A stretch of DNA of 64,000 bases from Paenibacillus durus (lineage in GTDB: Bacteria > Bacillota > Bacilli > Paenibacillales > Paenibacillaceae): assembly GCF_000756615.1 (NCBI RefSeq), contig NZ_CP009288.1, positions 3,658,001 through 3,722,000 of the forward strand, in the 5' to 3' direction. This document shows, piece by piece, positions 1 through 7,962 of this stretch. How positions within the stretch are numbered: position 1 is the first letter of the stretch; each line of letters starts with the position of its first letter. The position numbers were made by a program, and so were the translations under genes. The notes below the pieces were generated by a model. The model saw nothing but the letters and a program-made list of their open reading frames with translations. It was not told where the DNA came from and ran no database searches.

Positions 1-620
1 AAGCTTAAATCCGTGCAATCCGCGCACAATCCGGTCCCCAGCTTTGCAGCGATTCGCGGAAACAGGGAACGGCCGTGTTCCGTTGCTCCTCCGAGAAATA
101 TATCCGGCTGTCTTCTCGCCAGCACATCGGCGATTATGCGGGTAAGAACATCTTCCGCATAGAAAGGAAGCCAGTCCAAATCAAGCAGCCATATCTCATC
201 AACACCGCAGCGCATCACTTCCCCGGCAAGCTGACGGCTGCCGTTTCCGGCTATGATCGCCGCTATTTTGAAGGAATCCGATTCTCCGGTGAGCGACCTC
301 GCAGCCCCGATTGCCTCATAGGACGATTCATTCATAACTCCGCCGGTGTGTTCGATATAAACACATATCACAGTGGGCCGATGTTCGCTGATCTTATCTG
401 CCGCTGCGGAGTTGTTCGCCGCTGTCTCCTTATCCTCTTCCGGCCACTCGGTAGAATCCTGGCGTATCGCCTTGTTCGGACATGATGATGCGCAAAATCC
501 GCACTCCATGCATCGCTCATCGTCGATGACTGCCACGATTCCGTTAACGGATATTGCCTCGACCGGGCACATGCTTCTGCATATTCCGCACCCGCTGCAG
601 TCGGTCTCGTGAATGATCAA
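1..620 (-). CDS. etfA: Electron transfer flavoprotein alpha subunit with N-terminal ferredoxin domain (partial)
   Basis: This is the first 206 codons of an ETF alpha subunit; the C-terminal FAD-binding part lies beyond the window edge. The start is TTG at 620, 3 bases after the etfB stop, with an AGGAGGG ribosome site overlapping the end of etfB. Residues 1-50 form a bacterial-type ferredoxin domain with two CxxCxxCxxxCP clusters (Cys7/10/13/17 and Cys36/39/42/46), expected to hold two [4Fe-4S] centres. A short acidic linker follows, then an ETF alpha N-terminal domain that includes the stretch LLDLDWLPFYAED. Plain EtfA proteins lack the ferredoxin part; the fused form is known from electron-bifurcating or confurcating lactate dehydrogenase and caffeyl-CoA reductase complexes. 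The partner dehydrogenase is probably encoded just outside the window. The family call is firm; the bifurcation role is inference. Confidence 0.88.
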   Translation of the reverse strand, partial: MIIHETDCSGCGICRSMCPVEAISVNGIVAVIDDERCMECGFCASSCPNKAIRQDSTEWPEEDKETAANNSAAADKISEHRPTVICVYIEHTGGVMNESSYEAIGAARSLTGESDSFKIAAIIAGNGSRQLAGEVMRCGVDEIWLLDLDWLPFYAEDVLTRIIADVLARRQPDIFLGGATEHGRSLFPRIAAKLGTGLCADCTDLS

Positions 621-623
621 GCT

Positions 624-1439
624 CTACCCTCCTCCCTCCTGACCTTTGGCTCGGGTTAACCCGAGCCGGGAAACCAACCGAGAAACGCAGGCCGTATCCT
701 CTTCAAATAGGTTAACTTCACCCTTTTGGCGTTTGCCGGCTTTAACCAAACGGGTCATCTCCAGTACTCGCGTCGGCGATCCCTTTAGTCCCATTCTTCC
801 CGGGTCAGCGGCCAGGTGCTCCTCTGTCCAGATCGTTATCGTCTCCCTTCTCGCCCGAAGCGTTCCCCGTATCGTCGGCAGTCTTGGACGGTTGCTATGC
901 TTTCGTACACTGAACAAAGCGGGGAGAGGCAGAACATACTCAAGCTCACAATCGCCGCATTCCTTGATAGCGGATATCTCCGGACTCCCCTCCTCATACC
1001 GAACATCGATCACCCTCGTTAAATGGGGAATACCCAAATACTCGGCTACTTCGGGACCGACTTGTCCCGTCTCCCCGTCTGAAGATTGCTCTCCCGTGAA
1101 AATCAGATCATACGGAGAAAGCTTCCGAATCGATGCGGCCAAAGTAAAGGAAGTCGCCAGCGTGTCCGCTCCCGCAAAAACCGGCGAGGACAGGAGTATG
1201 GCCCGATCGGCTCCCAAACTTAAAGCTTCCTTCAACGGTCCGGCGCATTGGGCCGGTCCCATTGAAATGCAGGTTAACCTTCCCCCGCAAGCCTCCTTGA
1301 GCTTAAGCGCCGCTTCCAAGGCAAACAGATCATTCCGGTTATTGCATAATTCGAACTGATCCCTCCCCTCCACGTTATCGGAAGTGCTTTCATTAACCGG
1401 AATCTGCTTGAGACAAACAAGAATCTCCAATCTTTTCAC
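624..1439 (-). CDS. etfB: Electron transfer flavoprotein beta subunit
   Basis: 271 residues, the usual size for EtfB. It begins with the typical MKRLEILVCLKQIP and carries the ETF beta signature region TGEQSSDGETGQVGP around residues 115-130, which binds the non-catalytic AMP or FAD. It forms a heterodimer with the ferredoxin-fused EtfA encoded 3 bases downstream, passing electrons between a flavin dehydrogenase and ferredoxin or the respiratory chain. The ATG at 1439 has a GAGGTG ribosome site 6 bases upstream. The pair appears to begin its own operon, because an AT-rich gap and the ricA terminator lie upstream. In bifurcating systems EtfB carries a second FAD instead of AMP; the sequence alone does not settle which applies here. 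Confidence 0.92.
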   Translation of the reverse strand: MKRLEILVCLKQIPVNESTSDNVEGRDQFELCNNRNDLFALEAALKLKEACGGRLTCISMGPAQCAGPLKEALSLGADRAILLSSPVFAGADTLATSFTLAASIRKLSPYDLIFTGEQSSDGETGQVGPEVAEYLGIPHLTRVIDVRYEEGSPEISAIKECGDCELEYVLPLPALFSVRKHSNRPRLPTIRGTLRARRETITIWTEEHLAADPGRMGLKGSPTRVLEMTRLVKAGKRQKGEVNLFEEDTACVSRLVSRLGLTRAKGQEGGG

Positions 1440-1663
1440 CTCACTTTGGTTAGAATGGGTTTCTCGTCATTTGTTTTAATTTTTTGGAAAATATCTACAT
1501 TATTTTACAACCAATAATAGAATAGTCCTAATAAACGTCATTCCCTATGAATAATATCACTTTTTTGTAAGTCAATACATTTTTTGTTTATTTATCCAAT
1601 AGCAAAGATTCAGATATCCGCGATGGGGATGGTTTGGAAAGATATTACGGCAACTAACTCCCG
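1440..1663. other. AT-rich intergenic region upstream of etfB
   Basis: This AT-rich stretch must contain the etfB promoter. On the minus strand there is a TTGACT hexamer near 1574-1579, but no -10 box lies at an acceptable distance, so I do not place a promoter. No open reading frame with a ribosome site and no clear hairpin was seen here. Confidence 0.4.
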
Positions 1664-1728
1664 GCTGCAAAAAAAGCCAAACGAGCTGCACCGGCACATC
1701 CATCCGGAAGCAACTCATTTGGCTTTTT
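1664..1728 (-). terminator. Terminator of the miaB-ricA transcript
   Basis: A 15-bp inverted repeat (1671-1685 with 1714-1728, one mismatch) flanks a 28-base loop and is followed on the minus strand by a run of seven T. It lies about 40 bases after the ricA stop codon. Confidence 0.8.
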
Positions 1729-1766
1729 ATCATCTGCAAAAAGTTCTGGGCCTACAAGTCCTAGCT

Positions 1767-2198
1767 TTATTCACCGCATTTGGAAGGCGGAGCTTCGCTG
1801 CCGGCCTCGACATTGATTTTTTCCGAAACGGTGTCCCGGATGACGGAAACGACCAGCTGCAGCAGGTAATTGATATCGGTCTGGCTCTGCTGGAATTCGG
1901 TGACCAGCGGAATGCTGTCGATCTCATCCTGCAGATCATTGATTTCGTCCTCGATCTTCGTTACCATCGCTTTATTGCCAAAGCTTTCGAAGGCGACGAT
2001 CTCCTTCTGTTTCTTCTTCATCTGGGCAATCAATCCCTGAACACGTTCATGATTCCGGATTTTCTCCTCCGCCTGCTGAAACTGCTTAACCTCTTCACTG
2101 GTCGAAATCAGCGACGCGAGCTCCTTAGCCTTGGCCATGATGTCGTCACGTACGATCAGATCGCGGGTATCGTAGGACATCATCCCGTATTTATTCAC
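1767..2198 (-). CDS. ricA: RicA (YmcA), subunit of the RicAFT (Y-)complex
   Basis: YmcA/YlbF family helical protein that in B. subtilis joins YlbF and YaaT into an Fe-S-containing complex affecting RNase Y-dependent mRNA maturation, phosphorelay output, biofilm formation and competence. The GTG at 2198 is chosen because a GAGGAG ribosome site sits 9 bases upstream; it gives 143 residues, the same length as B. subtilis YmcA. An upstream ATG at 2219 would precede the ribosome site. The protein is rich in charged coiled-coil sequence (AEEKIRNHERVQGLIAQMKK) and has one cysteine, close to the C-terminus, a position where the B. subtilis protein also has a cysteine. It follows miaB by 47 bases, as in Bacillus, and shares its terminator. 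Its functional partner RNase Y is also encoded in this window. Confidence 0.85.
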   Translation of the reverse strand: MNKYGMMSYDTRDLIVRDDIMAKAKELASLISTSEEVKQFQQAEEKIRNHERVQGLIAQMKKKQKEIVAFESFGNKAMVTKIEDEINDLQDEIDSIPLVTEFQQSQTDINYLLQLVVSVIRDTVSEKINVEAGSEAPPSKCGE

Positions 2199-2245
2199 AC
2201 GGCCTTTCTCCTCTGTCATACAGGGTCGCTCACTTTCGTTATGAG

Positions 2246-3829
2246 TTAATGGACGGCGGCGGCTTCGGCCACGTAATCGCCTTTGATATACCAGGTCTTC
2301 GTATCGGTGATCCGCACCTTGATAAAGCTGCCGATAAGCTCCTTCGGTCCTTCAAAATGAACCAGCTTGTTGCTGCGGGTTCTTCCGGACAGCACGGAGG
2401 CGTTATTTTTACTCTCTCCTTCAACCAGCACCTCAACCGTCTGTCCAAGCATCCGATCATTGCCAATCCGGCTCTGCTCGCTAATCAGCTCGTTCAACCG
2501 CCGCAGCCGGTCGCTCTTGACCTCTGCAGGCACATTGTCCTCCATAGAGGCCGCCGGAGTTCCTTCACGAGGAGAATAAATGAACGTGTAGGCCATGTCG
2601 AAGCCAACCTCGCGCACGAGCGACAGCGTTTCCTCGAACTGCTCCTCCGTCTCGCCGGGGAAGCCGACGATAATATCTGTGGTCAGCACAAGATCCTTGA
2701 CCGATGCCTTAAGCTTGCCGACGAGTTTCAGGAAAGTCTCCCGGCTGTATTTGCGGCTCATTCTCTTCAGAATGGCATTGCTGCCGGACTGAACGGGCAG
2801 ATGGATGCTCTCCATCAGATTGCCGCCCTTGCCCAGCACTTCCACAAGCTTATCGTCAAAATCACGCGGGTGGGACGTCATGAACCGGATACGCGGAATA
2901 TCAATCTTGCGCAGGTCGTCCATCAAATCGCCAAACGTATAATCGATATCATTAAAATCCTTGCCGTAAGCGTTCACGTTCTGCCCGAGCAGCGTCACTT
3001 CCTTGAAGCCCTGGCGGGCCAGATCGCGAAGCTCCGCAATCACGTCCTCGGGACGGCGGCTTCGTTCCTTGCCCCGGGTGTACGGGACGATGCAGTAGGT
3101 ACAGAATTTGTCGCAGCCGTACATGATGTTGACCCAGGCGCGCATACCCTCCCTTTTTTTCGGCAGGTTCTCGATAATGTCGCCTTCCTTGGACCAGACC
3201 TCCACGACCAGTTCCTTGCTGAACATCGCTTCCTTAATCAATGCAGGGAGGCGGTGGATATTATGCGTTCCGAAAATCATATCGACAAAGCCGTGCTTCG
3301 CCATGATCCGGCTTACGACTCCCTCTTCCTGGGACATGCATCCGCAGACGCCGAGCAAGAGGCCCGGTTTTTCCGTCTTCAGATGCTTGAGGTGGCCGAG
3401 CTCCCCGAATACCTTATCCTCGGCGTTCTCCCGAATGGCGCAAGTATTGAGAAGAATGATATCCGCCTGATTCCGGTCCTCGGTGCTCCGGTAGCCCATT
3501 TGCTCCAGCAGGCCTTTCATTGTCTCGGTGTCATGCTCGTTCATTTGGCAGCCGTAGGTCGTGATGGAATACAATTTGCCTTCGCCAAAAGCTCTCATAT
3601 CCTCGGGAATGGCAAAATCGTAATGGACCTCTATTTCTTCCTTACCCCGCCGTTTACCTTCCTTATAGTCGGGCTGGCTATTCACCTGAATCGTTCTTCC
3701 CTTGATGCGGTATGTGGTCTTGCCTTCTTCTTCGCTGATTACTTTAGCTCCGCTAAAATCGAAGTATTTGGAGTAATCCTTGCCACCCTTGCCGGATTTT
3801 AAGTCCGGTGAGCTGTTCTCCTTGGTCAT
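2246..3829 (-). CDS. miaB: tRNA-2-methylthio-N6-dimethylallyladenosine synthase MiaB
   Basis: Radical-SAM methylthiotransferase that converts i6A37 to ms2i6A37 in tRNAs reading UNN codons. 527 residues. The N-terminal UPF0004 domain has the three cluster cysteines (TTYGCQMNEHDTE Cys94, NTC Cys130, CGCM Cys164). The radical SAM motif CDKFCTYC (Cys239/243/246) follows, and a TRAM domain ends the protein. Like other Bacillales MiaB proteins it has an extra N-terminal region of about 80 charged residues. It is the first gene of a miaB-ricA transcript. The sequence separates it from the related RimO encoded at 16423-17754 by the longer N-terminus and the IVPYTRGKERSR motif typical of MiaB. Confidence 0.96.
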   Translation of the reverse strand: MTKENSSPDLKSGKGGKDYSKYFDFSGAKVISEEEGKTTYRIKGRTIQVNSQPDYKEGKRRGKEEIEVHYDFAIPEDMRAFGEGKLYSITTYGCQMNEHDTETMKGLLEQMGYRSTEDRNQADIILLNTCAIRENAEDKVFGELGHLKHLKTEKPGLLLGVCGCMSQEEGVVSRIMAKHGFVDMIFGTHNIHRLPALIKEAMFSKELVVEVWSKEGDIIENLPKKREGMRAWVNIMYGCDKFCTYCIVPYTRGKERSRRPEDVIAELRDLARQGFKEVTLLGQNVNAYGKDFNDIDYTFGDLMDDLRKIDIPRIRFMTSHPRDFDDKLVEVLGKGGNLMESIHLPVQSGSNAILKRMSRKYSRETFLKLVGKLKASVKDLVLTTDIIVGFPGETEEQFEETLSLVREVGFDMAYTFIYSPREGTPAASMEDNVPAEVKSDRLRRLNELISEQSRIGNDRMLGQTVEVLVEGESKNNASVLSGRTRSNKLVHFEGPKELIGSFIKVRITDTKTWYIKGDYVAEAAAVH

Positions 3830-3884
3830 GCTGTCACATCCTCTATTCGAAAACGATGAATTTTGGTTTCGCTTGCAATTAAAA

Positions 3885-3893
3885 ATTATAACA
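3885..3893 (-). promoter_or_regulatory. Extended -10 promoter candidate for miaB
   Basis: On the minus strand this reads TGTTATAAT, a perfect -10 hexamer with the TGn extension, 55 bases upstream of the miaB ATG. No good -35 box lies 17 bases further up, as is common for extended -10 promoters. Confidence 0.5.
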
Positions 3894-3955
3894 TAGTGCC
3901 GCGTGATATATCCATATGCTCAAATTTTAGACATTACGGGCCGGGAAGTTCCAGA

Positions 3956-4429
3956 TTATTTAACCAATTCCGTAAACGTCGCGGAGACCACCTCGGCCAG
4001 CCTGCCTGGAGGGAGTTCCATCTGCATGCCTATTTTGCCGGCGCTCACCGCTATTTTTTCCAGCGTTTCCGCGCTTCGGTCGATGAATGTGGGGTAATGT
4101 TTTTTCATACCGACCGGCGAACAGCCGCCCCGGATATATCCGGTCCATTTTTGCAGATCCTTCACGGGCAGCATTTCAATCTTCTTCTCTCCAGCGGCCT
4201 TGGCCGCTTTTTTCAGATCGAGCTCTTCCGCAACCGGGATAACAAAGACATACAGATTGCTGCCGCTGTGTGAGACCAGTGTCTTAAACACGCTCTCCGT
4301 CGGTCTTCCGACCTTCTCCGCAACGGCCGTCCCATGAATTTGACCATCCTCATTGTCATAGGTAAGGATTTCATAGGGTATCTTATGGGCATCCAAGATT
4401 CGAAGTGCATTCGTTTTGCCGACCTGCAT
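3956..4429 (-). CDS. ybaK: Cys-tRNA(Pro)/Cys-tRNA(Cys) deacylase YbaK/EbsC family
   Basis: 157 residues, full length for the YbaK family, which clears Cys-tRNA(Pro) made in error by prolyl-tRNA synthetase. The match covers the whole protein: TNALRILDAHKIPYEI at the start, the conserved VFKTLV and the catalytic lysine region around residues 45-50, and the GYIRGGCSPVGMKK stretch near residues 97-110 that is diagnostic of this family. A GGAGG ribosome site is present, although its distance to the ATG (about 13 bases) is long, and an in-frame TGA just upstream rules out an earlier start. It is a single-gene unit between miaB and a divergent plus-strand gene. It may matter that the prolyl-tRNA synthetase in this window is the type lacking the bacterial INS editing domain. 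Confidence 0.93.
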   Translation of the reverse strand: MQVGKTNALRILDAHKIPYEILTYDNEDGQIHGTAVAEKVGRPTESVFKTLVSHSGSNLYVFVIPVAEELDLKKAAKAAGEKKIEMLPVKDLQKWTGYIRGGCSPVGMKKHYPTFIDRSAETLEKIAVSAGKIGMQMELPPGRLAEVVSATFTELVK

Positions 4430-4629
4430 AACTGCTCATTAACCTCCGTTCGCCATGATCTCATATTTTCATTATACTTTTTAGCATAAGGAATTCCCAG
4501 ACCTAAGGGGACGGGCTCAGACTTCGGCAAAATTGACATTCGCACCGATTAATAAGGCAGCTTATTAACACGAATCTAACGATCCGGATGTATACTAAAG
4601 CCAGATAGCAGTTGAAAGGAGCGAGACTC

Positions 4630-5610
4630 TTGCCCAACTTATGGATGCATATCGAATACGGACGGCAGCTCAAAAATGATTTGCAATCATTCTTCCCCTT
4701 CAGGGGCGGTTCTTCCGAGCATGCTCTCCTCTACCAACTGGGCTGCCAGGGTCCGGATTTTCTGTATTACCACAGCTTTCTTCCCTGGAGCCGTGATATT
4801 GGCGCGGCCCGGCTCAGTGACCTGATGCACAGCCAAAGCTGCGGCGGAGTGTTGATGGCGTTCTGGGATAAGATTCTTCAGCTTCCGCTTCAGGAACGGG
4901 GACCGGCTGCGGCTTATTTTGCAGGTTTCCTGACTCATCATCTGCTGGACCGCAACCTCCACCCTTACATTAATTGGAAATCAGGTTACAAGCATAGGGA
5001 TCATCAACGGTTCGAGGTGGCTCTGGATACGGTGTTTATTAAACGTCTAAACGGCCGGAGCACATGGAAAATCCCTGGATGGAAAGAGATCGAGGCCGGA
5101 CCGTCTCTCCCCGCCAGCATTATAAATATTTTACATGAAGCGGCTTGTACATTTTACCCTGAAGCGGCGAATTTCCCGAAATCACGCTGGCAGGAGGCCT
5201 ATCGTGATATGGTCAAAGCGCAGAGACTCCTGTTCGACCCGTACGGCTGGAAGAAAAAATTGATCTACGGACCGAACTCCGCTCTGTTCTACCGCAAGCT
5301 AACGGCAGCCGAGGAAAAGCTGGATTACCTGAATGAGCGAAATACTCCATGGAGGCATTCAGCGATGTATTCCGAGGTCAGAACGGACAGTGTGCCGCAG
5401 CTGTGGGAGCAGGCGCTTTTGGAGGGACGAACGGTTTTGAAGGCCTTATCTGCCTGGCTGCTGGCGCATTCCCGCCAAGAAGCGGAAGTCATGCGCGAGC
5501 AGTTCCGGCTTACTCTCGGCGACCGGTCCTACGACACGGGTAAGGATTGCGTTTCCAATCTGGTCAATCAGTATGCCGAACCGATCTGGGATACGGCCGC
5601 CGTAAACTGA
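4630..5610 (+). CDS. Zinc-dependent phospholipase C family protein
   Basis: The only plus-strand gene. 326 residues from a TTG at 4630, which has an AAAGGAG site 8 bases upstream; a TTG at 4612 would overlap that site. The protein begins MPNLWMHIEYGR and carries conserved histidines and aspartates (HIEYG, QGPDFLYYHSF, FLTHHLLDRNLHPYI, KHRDHQRFE) expected to bind zinc, as in the PF00882-type family. No signal peptide is seen, so it is probably intracellular, unlike secreted clostridial alpha toxin. Its substrate is unknown; the same fold also covers uncharacterised hydrolases. It stands alone, followed by a strong terminator. Family assignment is fairly firm; activity is not established. Confidence 0.75.
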   Translation: MPNLWMHIEYGRQLKNDLQSFFPFRGGSSEHALLYQLGCQGPDFLYYHSFLPWSRDIGAARLSDLMHSQSCGGVLMAFWDKILQLPLQERGPAAAYFAGFLTHHLLDRNLHPYINWKSGYKHRDHQRFEVALDTVFIKRLNGRSTWKIPGWKEIEAGPSLPASIINILHEAACTFYPEAANFPKSRWQEAYRDMVKAQRLLFDPYGWKKKLIYGPNSALFYRKLTAAEEKLDYLNERNTPWRHSAMYSEVRTDSVPQLWEQALLEGRTVLKALSAWLLAHSRQEAEVMREQFRLTLGDRSYDTGKDCVSNLVNQYAEPIWDTAAVN

Positions 5611-5635
5611 TGGGGATGATATACAAAATATAGGC

Positions 5636-5680
5636 AAACAGCGAAGCTGCGGTCCTGCGAGGACGAGCTTCGCTGTTTTT
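5636..5680 (+). terminator. Terminator of the plus-strand phospholipase-like gene
   Basis: A 12-bp perfect stem (AACAGCGAAGCT and its complement) with a 17-base loop that itself contains GTCC/GGAC, ending in five T. It sits 26 bases after the stop codon and points towards the convergent transporter gene. Confidence 0.88.
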
Positions 5681-5718
5681 ATTAGCAGGAGTCTGTCTGC
5701 ACACATCGTTACGCTAGG

Positions 5719-7038
5719 TTAGGTAACAAGCCCTTCTGTTCCATCGGATACCGGACCTCCGTTATCTGCAGATCTGCCCTGCCAGCTGTCGCTCTTCCCC
5801 CGTTCCACATCCACCCTCAGCAGCATCACAATGCCCAGTCCGAAGAAGAGCAGCAGAGAGAGTATCCCCATCCGGGAGCTGCCGGTAAGCATGCCGACCA
5901 GACCGAAGAAGAAGGGCCCGAAAATCGAAGAAAATTTGCTCGTAATGTTGACAAAGCCGAACAGCTCGCCCGTACGCCCCATGGGCATCAAATCGCTCAG
6001 CAATGATCGCGAAATGGATTGGCTTCCTCCTTGGACAAGACCGACCATGACTGCAAGCAAGTAAAAATGCAAGGCTTGGGTCATCCAGTAGCCGAGCGCC
6101 ACAATGAGCACATACATGAACAGCGAAGCCAACAGCGTCCGTTTCGCGCCGAACCGCACTGCCGCTTTTCCGAGTAAAAGGGTGCTGGGGAAGCCGACAA
6201 ACTGCGTAATGAGCAGGGCCAGTATGAGATCGCTCGTCCCGATGCCGATCGTCGTTCCATAGATGGTCGCCATCAATATGATGGTATTGATCCCGTCATT
6301 GTAGAACCAGAAGGCTGCAATCAGCTTAAACAGCTGAGGGTAGCGCCGGACATCCCGGTAAGCCCCCGCAATACGCCTTAGGCCGGATCGGACATATCCC
6401 GCCGCGGTTAGTCCCGAAGTCTGGCGCTCCAAATTTGGCACCCGGCGCATTACCGGCAGCGCAAATAGCAGCCACCACACCCCTACAGTGACAAAAGACA
6501 AGCGCGTACCCGTCAGCCCGTCGGTTATTCCGAACAGCGAAGGCTTCTGTATCATAAGCAAATTCAGCGCAAGCAGAATGCCGCCGCCCACATAACCGGC
6601 TGCATATCCTTTGGACGAGATTTCGTCCCTTCGTCCGGGGGGAACGAGATCGGGCAGCATGGAGTCGTAAAAAGCATTGCCCCCTGAAAATCCGAGCGTT
6701 GACAATACAAGGAAAGCCGAAGCCATCAGCCAATCTCCTCTTTCCACCAAAGCGAAGCAGGAGGTAGACACGATACCAAGCAGCGTAAAGCATGTTAAGA
6801 AGGTTGTCTTTCGGCCGGAAAGATCCGAAATTGCGCCAAGCAGCGGCGACAATATGGCCACCAGCGCCATTCCGATGGCATGGGTGTACGCCAAATAGGA
6901 TGCCGCCGTTGTCTTGTCCAATCCGTCAGCCGCAACCGAACTGTAAAATACAGGCAGAACCGCCGCCAACACTGTTGTTGCATAAGCGGAATTGGCCCAG
7001 TCATACATAATCCACGCCCGAACAGCCGATTTATTCAT
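5719..7038 (-). CDS. MFS transporter, UMF1 (Atg22-like) family
   Basis: 439 residues from the ATG at 7038 (AGGAAGG ribosome site about 7 bases upstream; an earlier ATG at 7059 lies before the site). Ten to twelve hydrophobic segments span the protein. It opens with AWIMYDWANSAYATTVL, the hallmark of the UMF1/Atg22-like permease branch, and has the MFS loop motif GAISDLSGRKT near residues 75-85. Members are proposed to export small solutes or amino acids, but bacterial substrates are not established. It is a single-gene unit, convergent with the gene at 4630-5610 and separated from pduL by a terminator. Confidence 0.85.
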   Translation of the reverse strand: MNKSAVRAWIMYDWANSAYATTVLAAVLPVFYSSVAADGLDKTTAASYLAYTHAIGMALVAILSPLLGAISDLSGRKTTFLTCFTLLGIVSTSCFALVERGDWLMASAFLVLSTLGFSGGNAFYDSMLPDLVPPGRRDEISSKGYAAGYVGGGILLALNLLMIQKPSLFGITDGLTGTRLSFVTVGVWWLLFALPVMRRVPNLERQTSGLTAAGYVRSGLRRIAGAYRDVRRYPQLFKLIAAFWFYNDGINTIILMATIYGTTIGIGTSDLILALLITQFVGFPSTLLLGKAAVRFGAKRTLLASLFMYVLIVALGYWMTQALHFYLLAVMVGLVQGGSQSISRSLLSDLMPMGRTGELFGFVNITSKFSSIFGPFFFGLVGMLTGSSRMGILSLLLFFGLGIVMLLRVDVERGKSDSWQGRSADNGGPVSDGTEGLVT

Positions 7039-7157
7039 GTCTTCACCCTTCCTCTCCAAAGCCCGCTGCCCGTATATGCAGCCAGGAGCCCGGCATCTTT
7101 GCTTCTATTATACCGAATATGTAGAGAAGGAATGTTCAATAAATGTTCAAGGAGTAT

Positions 7158-7189
7158 AAAATAATAAAAGCGGAGGATCGCTCCCCCGC
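7158..7189 (-). terminator. Terminator after pduL
   Basis: An 8-bp GC-rich stem (GCGGGGGA paired with TCCTCCGC, one G-T pair) with a four-base loop, followed on the minus strand by TTTTATTATTTTAT. It lies 44 bases beyond the pduL stop. Confidence 0.75.
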
Positions 7190-7232
7190 ATTTATCATAA
7201 TTTATATGGATAATAGCCTGCTCAGGCTTAGC

Positions 7233-7805
7233 TTAGTCGACGATTTCAGCCGTATCGCCGTTGCTTGCTCCTGCAGCATTTGCTTCGTCCGTGTCGATGT
7301 GCATATCGAGCGCAAAGCTGTCCGATACGCGGGCAATTACGTTCTCCAGAACGAGGCCGCGATCTCCGCCAAGGCGCACTTTCAGCAGCTGCTTGTCGGC
7401 AATGCCCCATTTCTCGGCATCGGAGGTATGGAAATGAATGTGACGGGCTGCCACAATAACACCCTTCTCCAGTACAACTTCGCCTTCCGGTCCTTTCAGC
7501 GTAACGCCAGGCGTTCCATCAATGGTGCCGGATTCGCGTACAGGCGCCTTTACGCCGATTGCGAATGCGTCCGTACGGGAAATTTCAACCTGCGAAGCCG
7601 GACGTACCGGTCCCAAAATTCTGACTTTGTCGAATTTGCCTTTGCTGCCGATTACCGCAACGGTTTCGTTGGCGGCGAATTGTCCAGGTTGGGAGAGCGG
7701 TTTGAATTCAGTCAGCTGATAGCCGGGTCCGAACAGCGCCTCCACATGTTCTTGCGTTAGGTGAATATGTCTAGCCGACACACCTACAGGTACTGTCTTA
7801 CTCAT
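7233..7805 (-). CDS. pduL: Phosphate propanoyltransferase (PduL-type phosphotransacylase)
   Basis: 190 residues from the ATG at 7805, which has AAGGAG 9 bases upstream. Two PduL barrels are visible: the first begins with VPVGVSARHIHL and the second contains VIVAARHIHFHTSD; these paired RHIH motifs supply zinc ligands. The enzyme moves an acyl group between CoA and phosphate (propanoyl- or acetyl-CoA). There is no N-terminal encapsulation peptide ahead of the first barrel and no shell-protein gene nearby, so it is probably a soluble, housekeeping phosphotransacylase and not part of a microcompartment. It lies between a dipeptidase gene and a permease gene with terminators on both sides, so it is likely monocistronic. 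Confidence 0.92.
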   Translation of the reverse strand: MSKTVPVGVSARHIHLTQEHVEALFGPGYQLTEFKPLSQPGQFAANETVAVIGSKGKFDKVRILGPVRPASQVEISRTDAFAIGVKAPVRESGTIDGTPGVTLKGPEGEVVLEKGVIVAARHIHFHTSDAEKWGIADKQLLKVRLGGDRGLVLENVIARVSDSFALDMHIDTDEANAAGASNGDTAEIVD

Positions 7806-7880
7806 TACTTGGTCACTCCTTGTATTTTCTCTATTATCTGTACAAGCCAAGGAACATTATACAACTATTTAACCAAAAAT

Positions 7881-7914
7881 AAAAAGGAACCTGCTCATCT
7901 TCAGGCTCCTTTTT
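7881..7914 (-). terminator. Terminator after the membrane dipeptidase gene
   Basis: Inverted repeat AAAAAGGAACCTG / CAGGCTCCTTTTT with one mismatch and an eight-base loop, bounded by A and T runs, so it could act on both strands. It lies between the dipeptidase stop (7963) and the pduL start. Confidence 0.82.
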
Positions 7915-7962
7915 GGGAATAGTTCGCATTTTCGTCAATTCATTTTGAGACGCATACCTCCT

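Noticed and set aside
1574..1579. TTGACT as -35 box for etfB
   Set aside because: The nearest TATTAT lies only 13 bases away, too close for a sigma-A promoter.
2249..3802. A 517-codon open frame on the plus strand opposite miaB
   Set aside because: It mirrors the miaB coding frame, has no family resemblance, and miaB is certain; long antisense frames are expected in G+C-richer genes.
4549..4568. Palindrome TTAATAAG-GCAG-CTTATTAA upstream of the plus-strand gene
   Set aside because: Could be an operator, but it is a single AT-rich site without a known regulator consensus or a clear promoter next to it.
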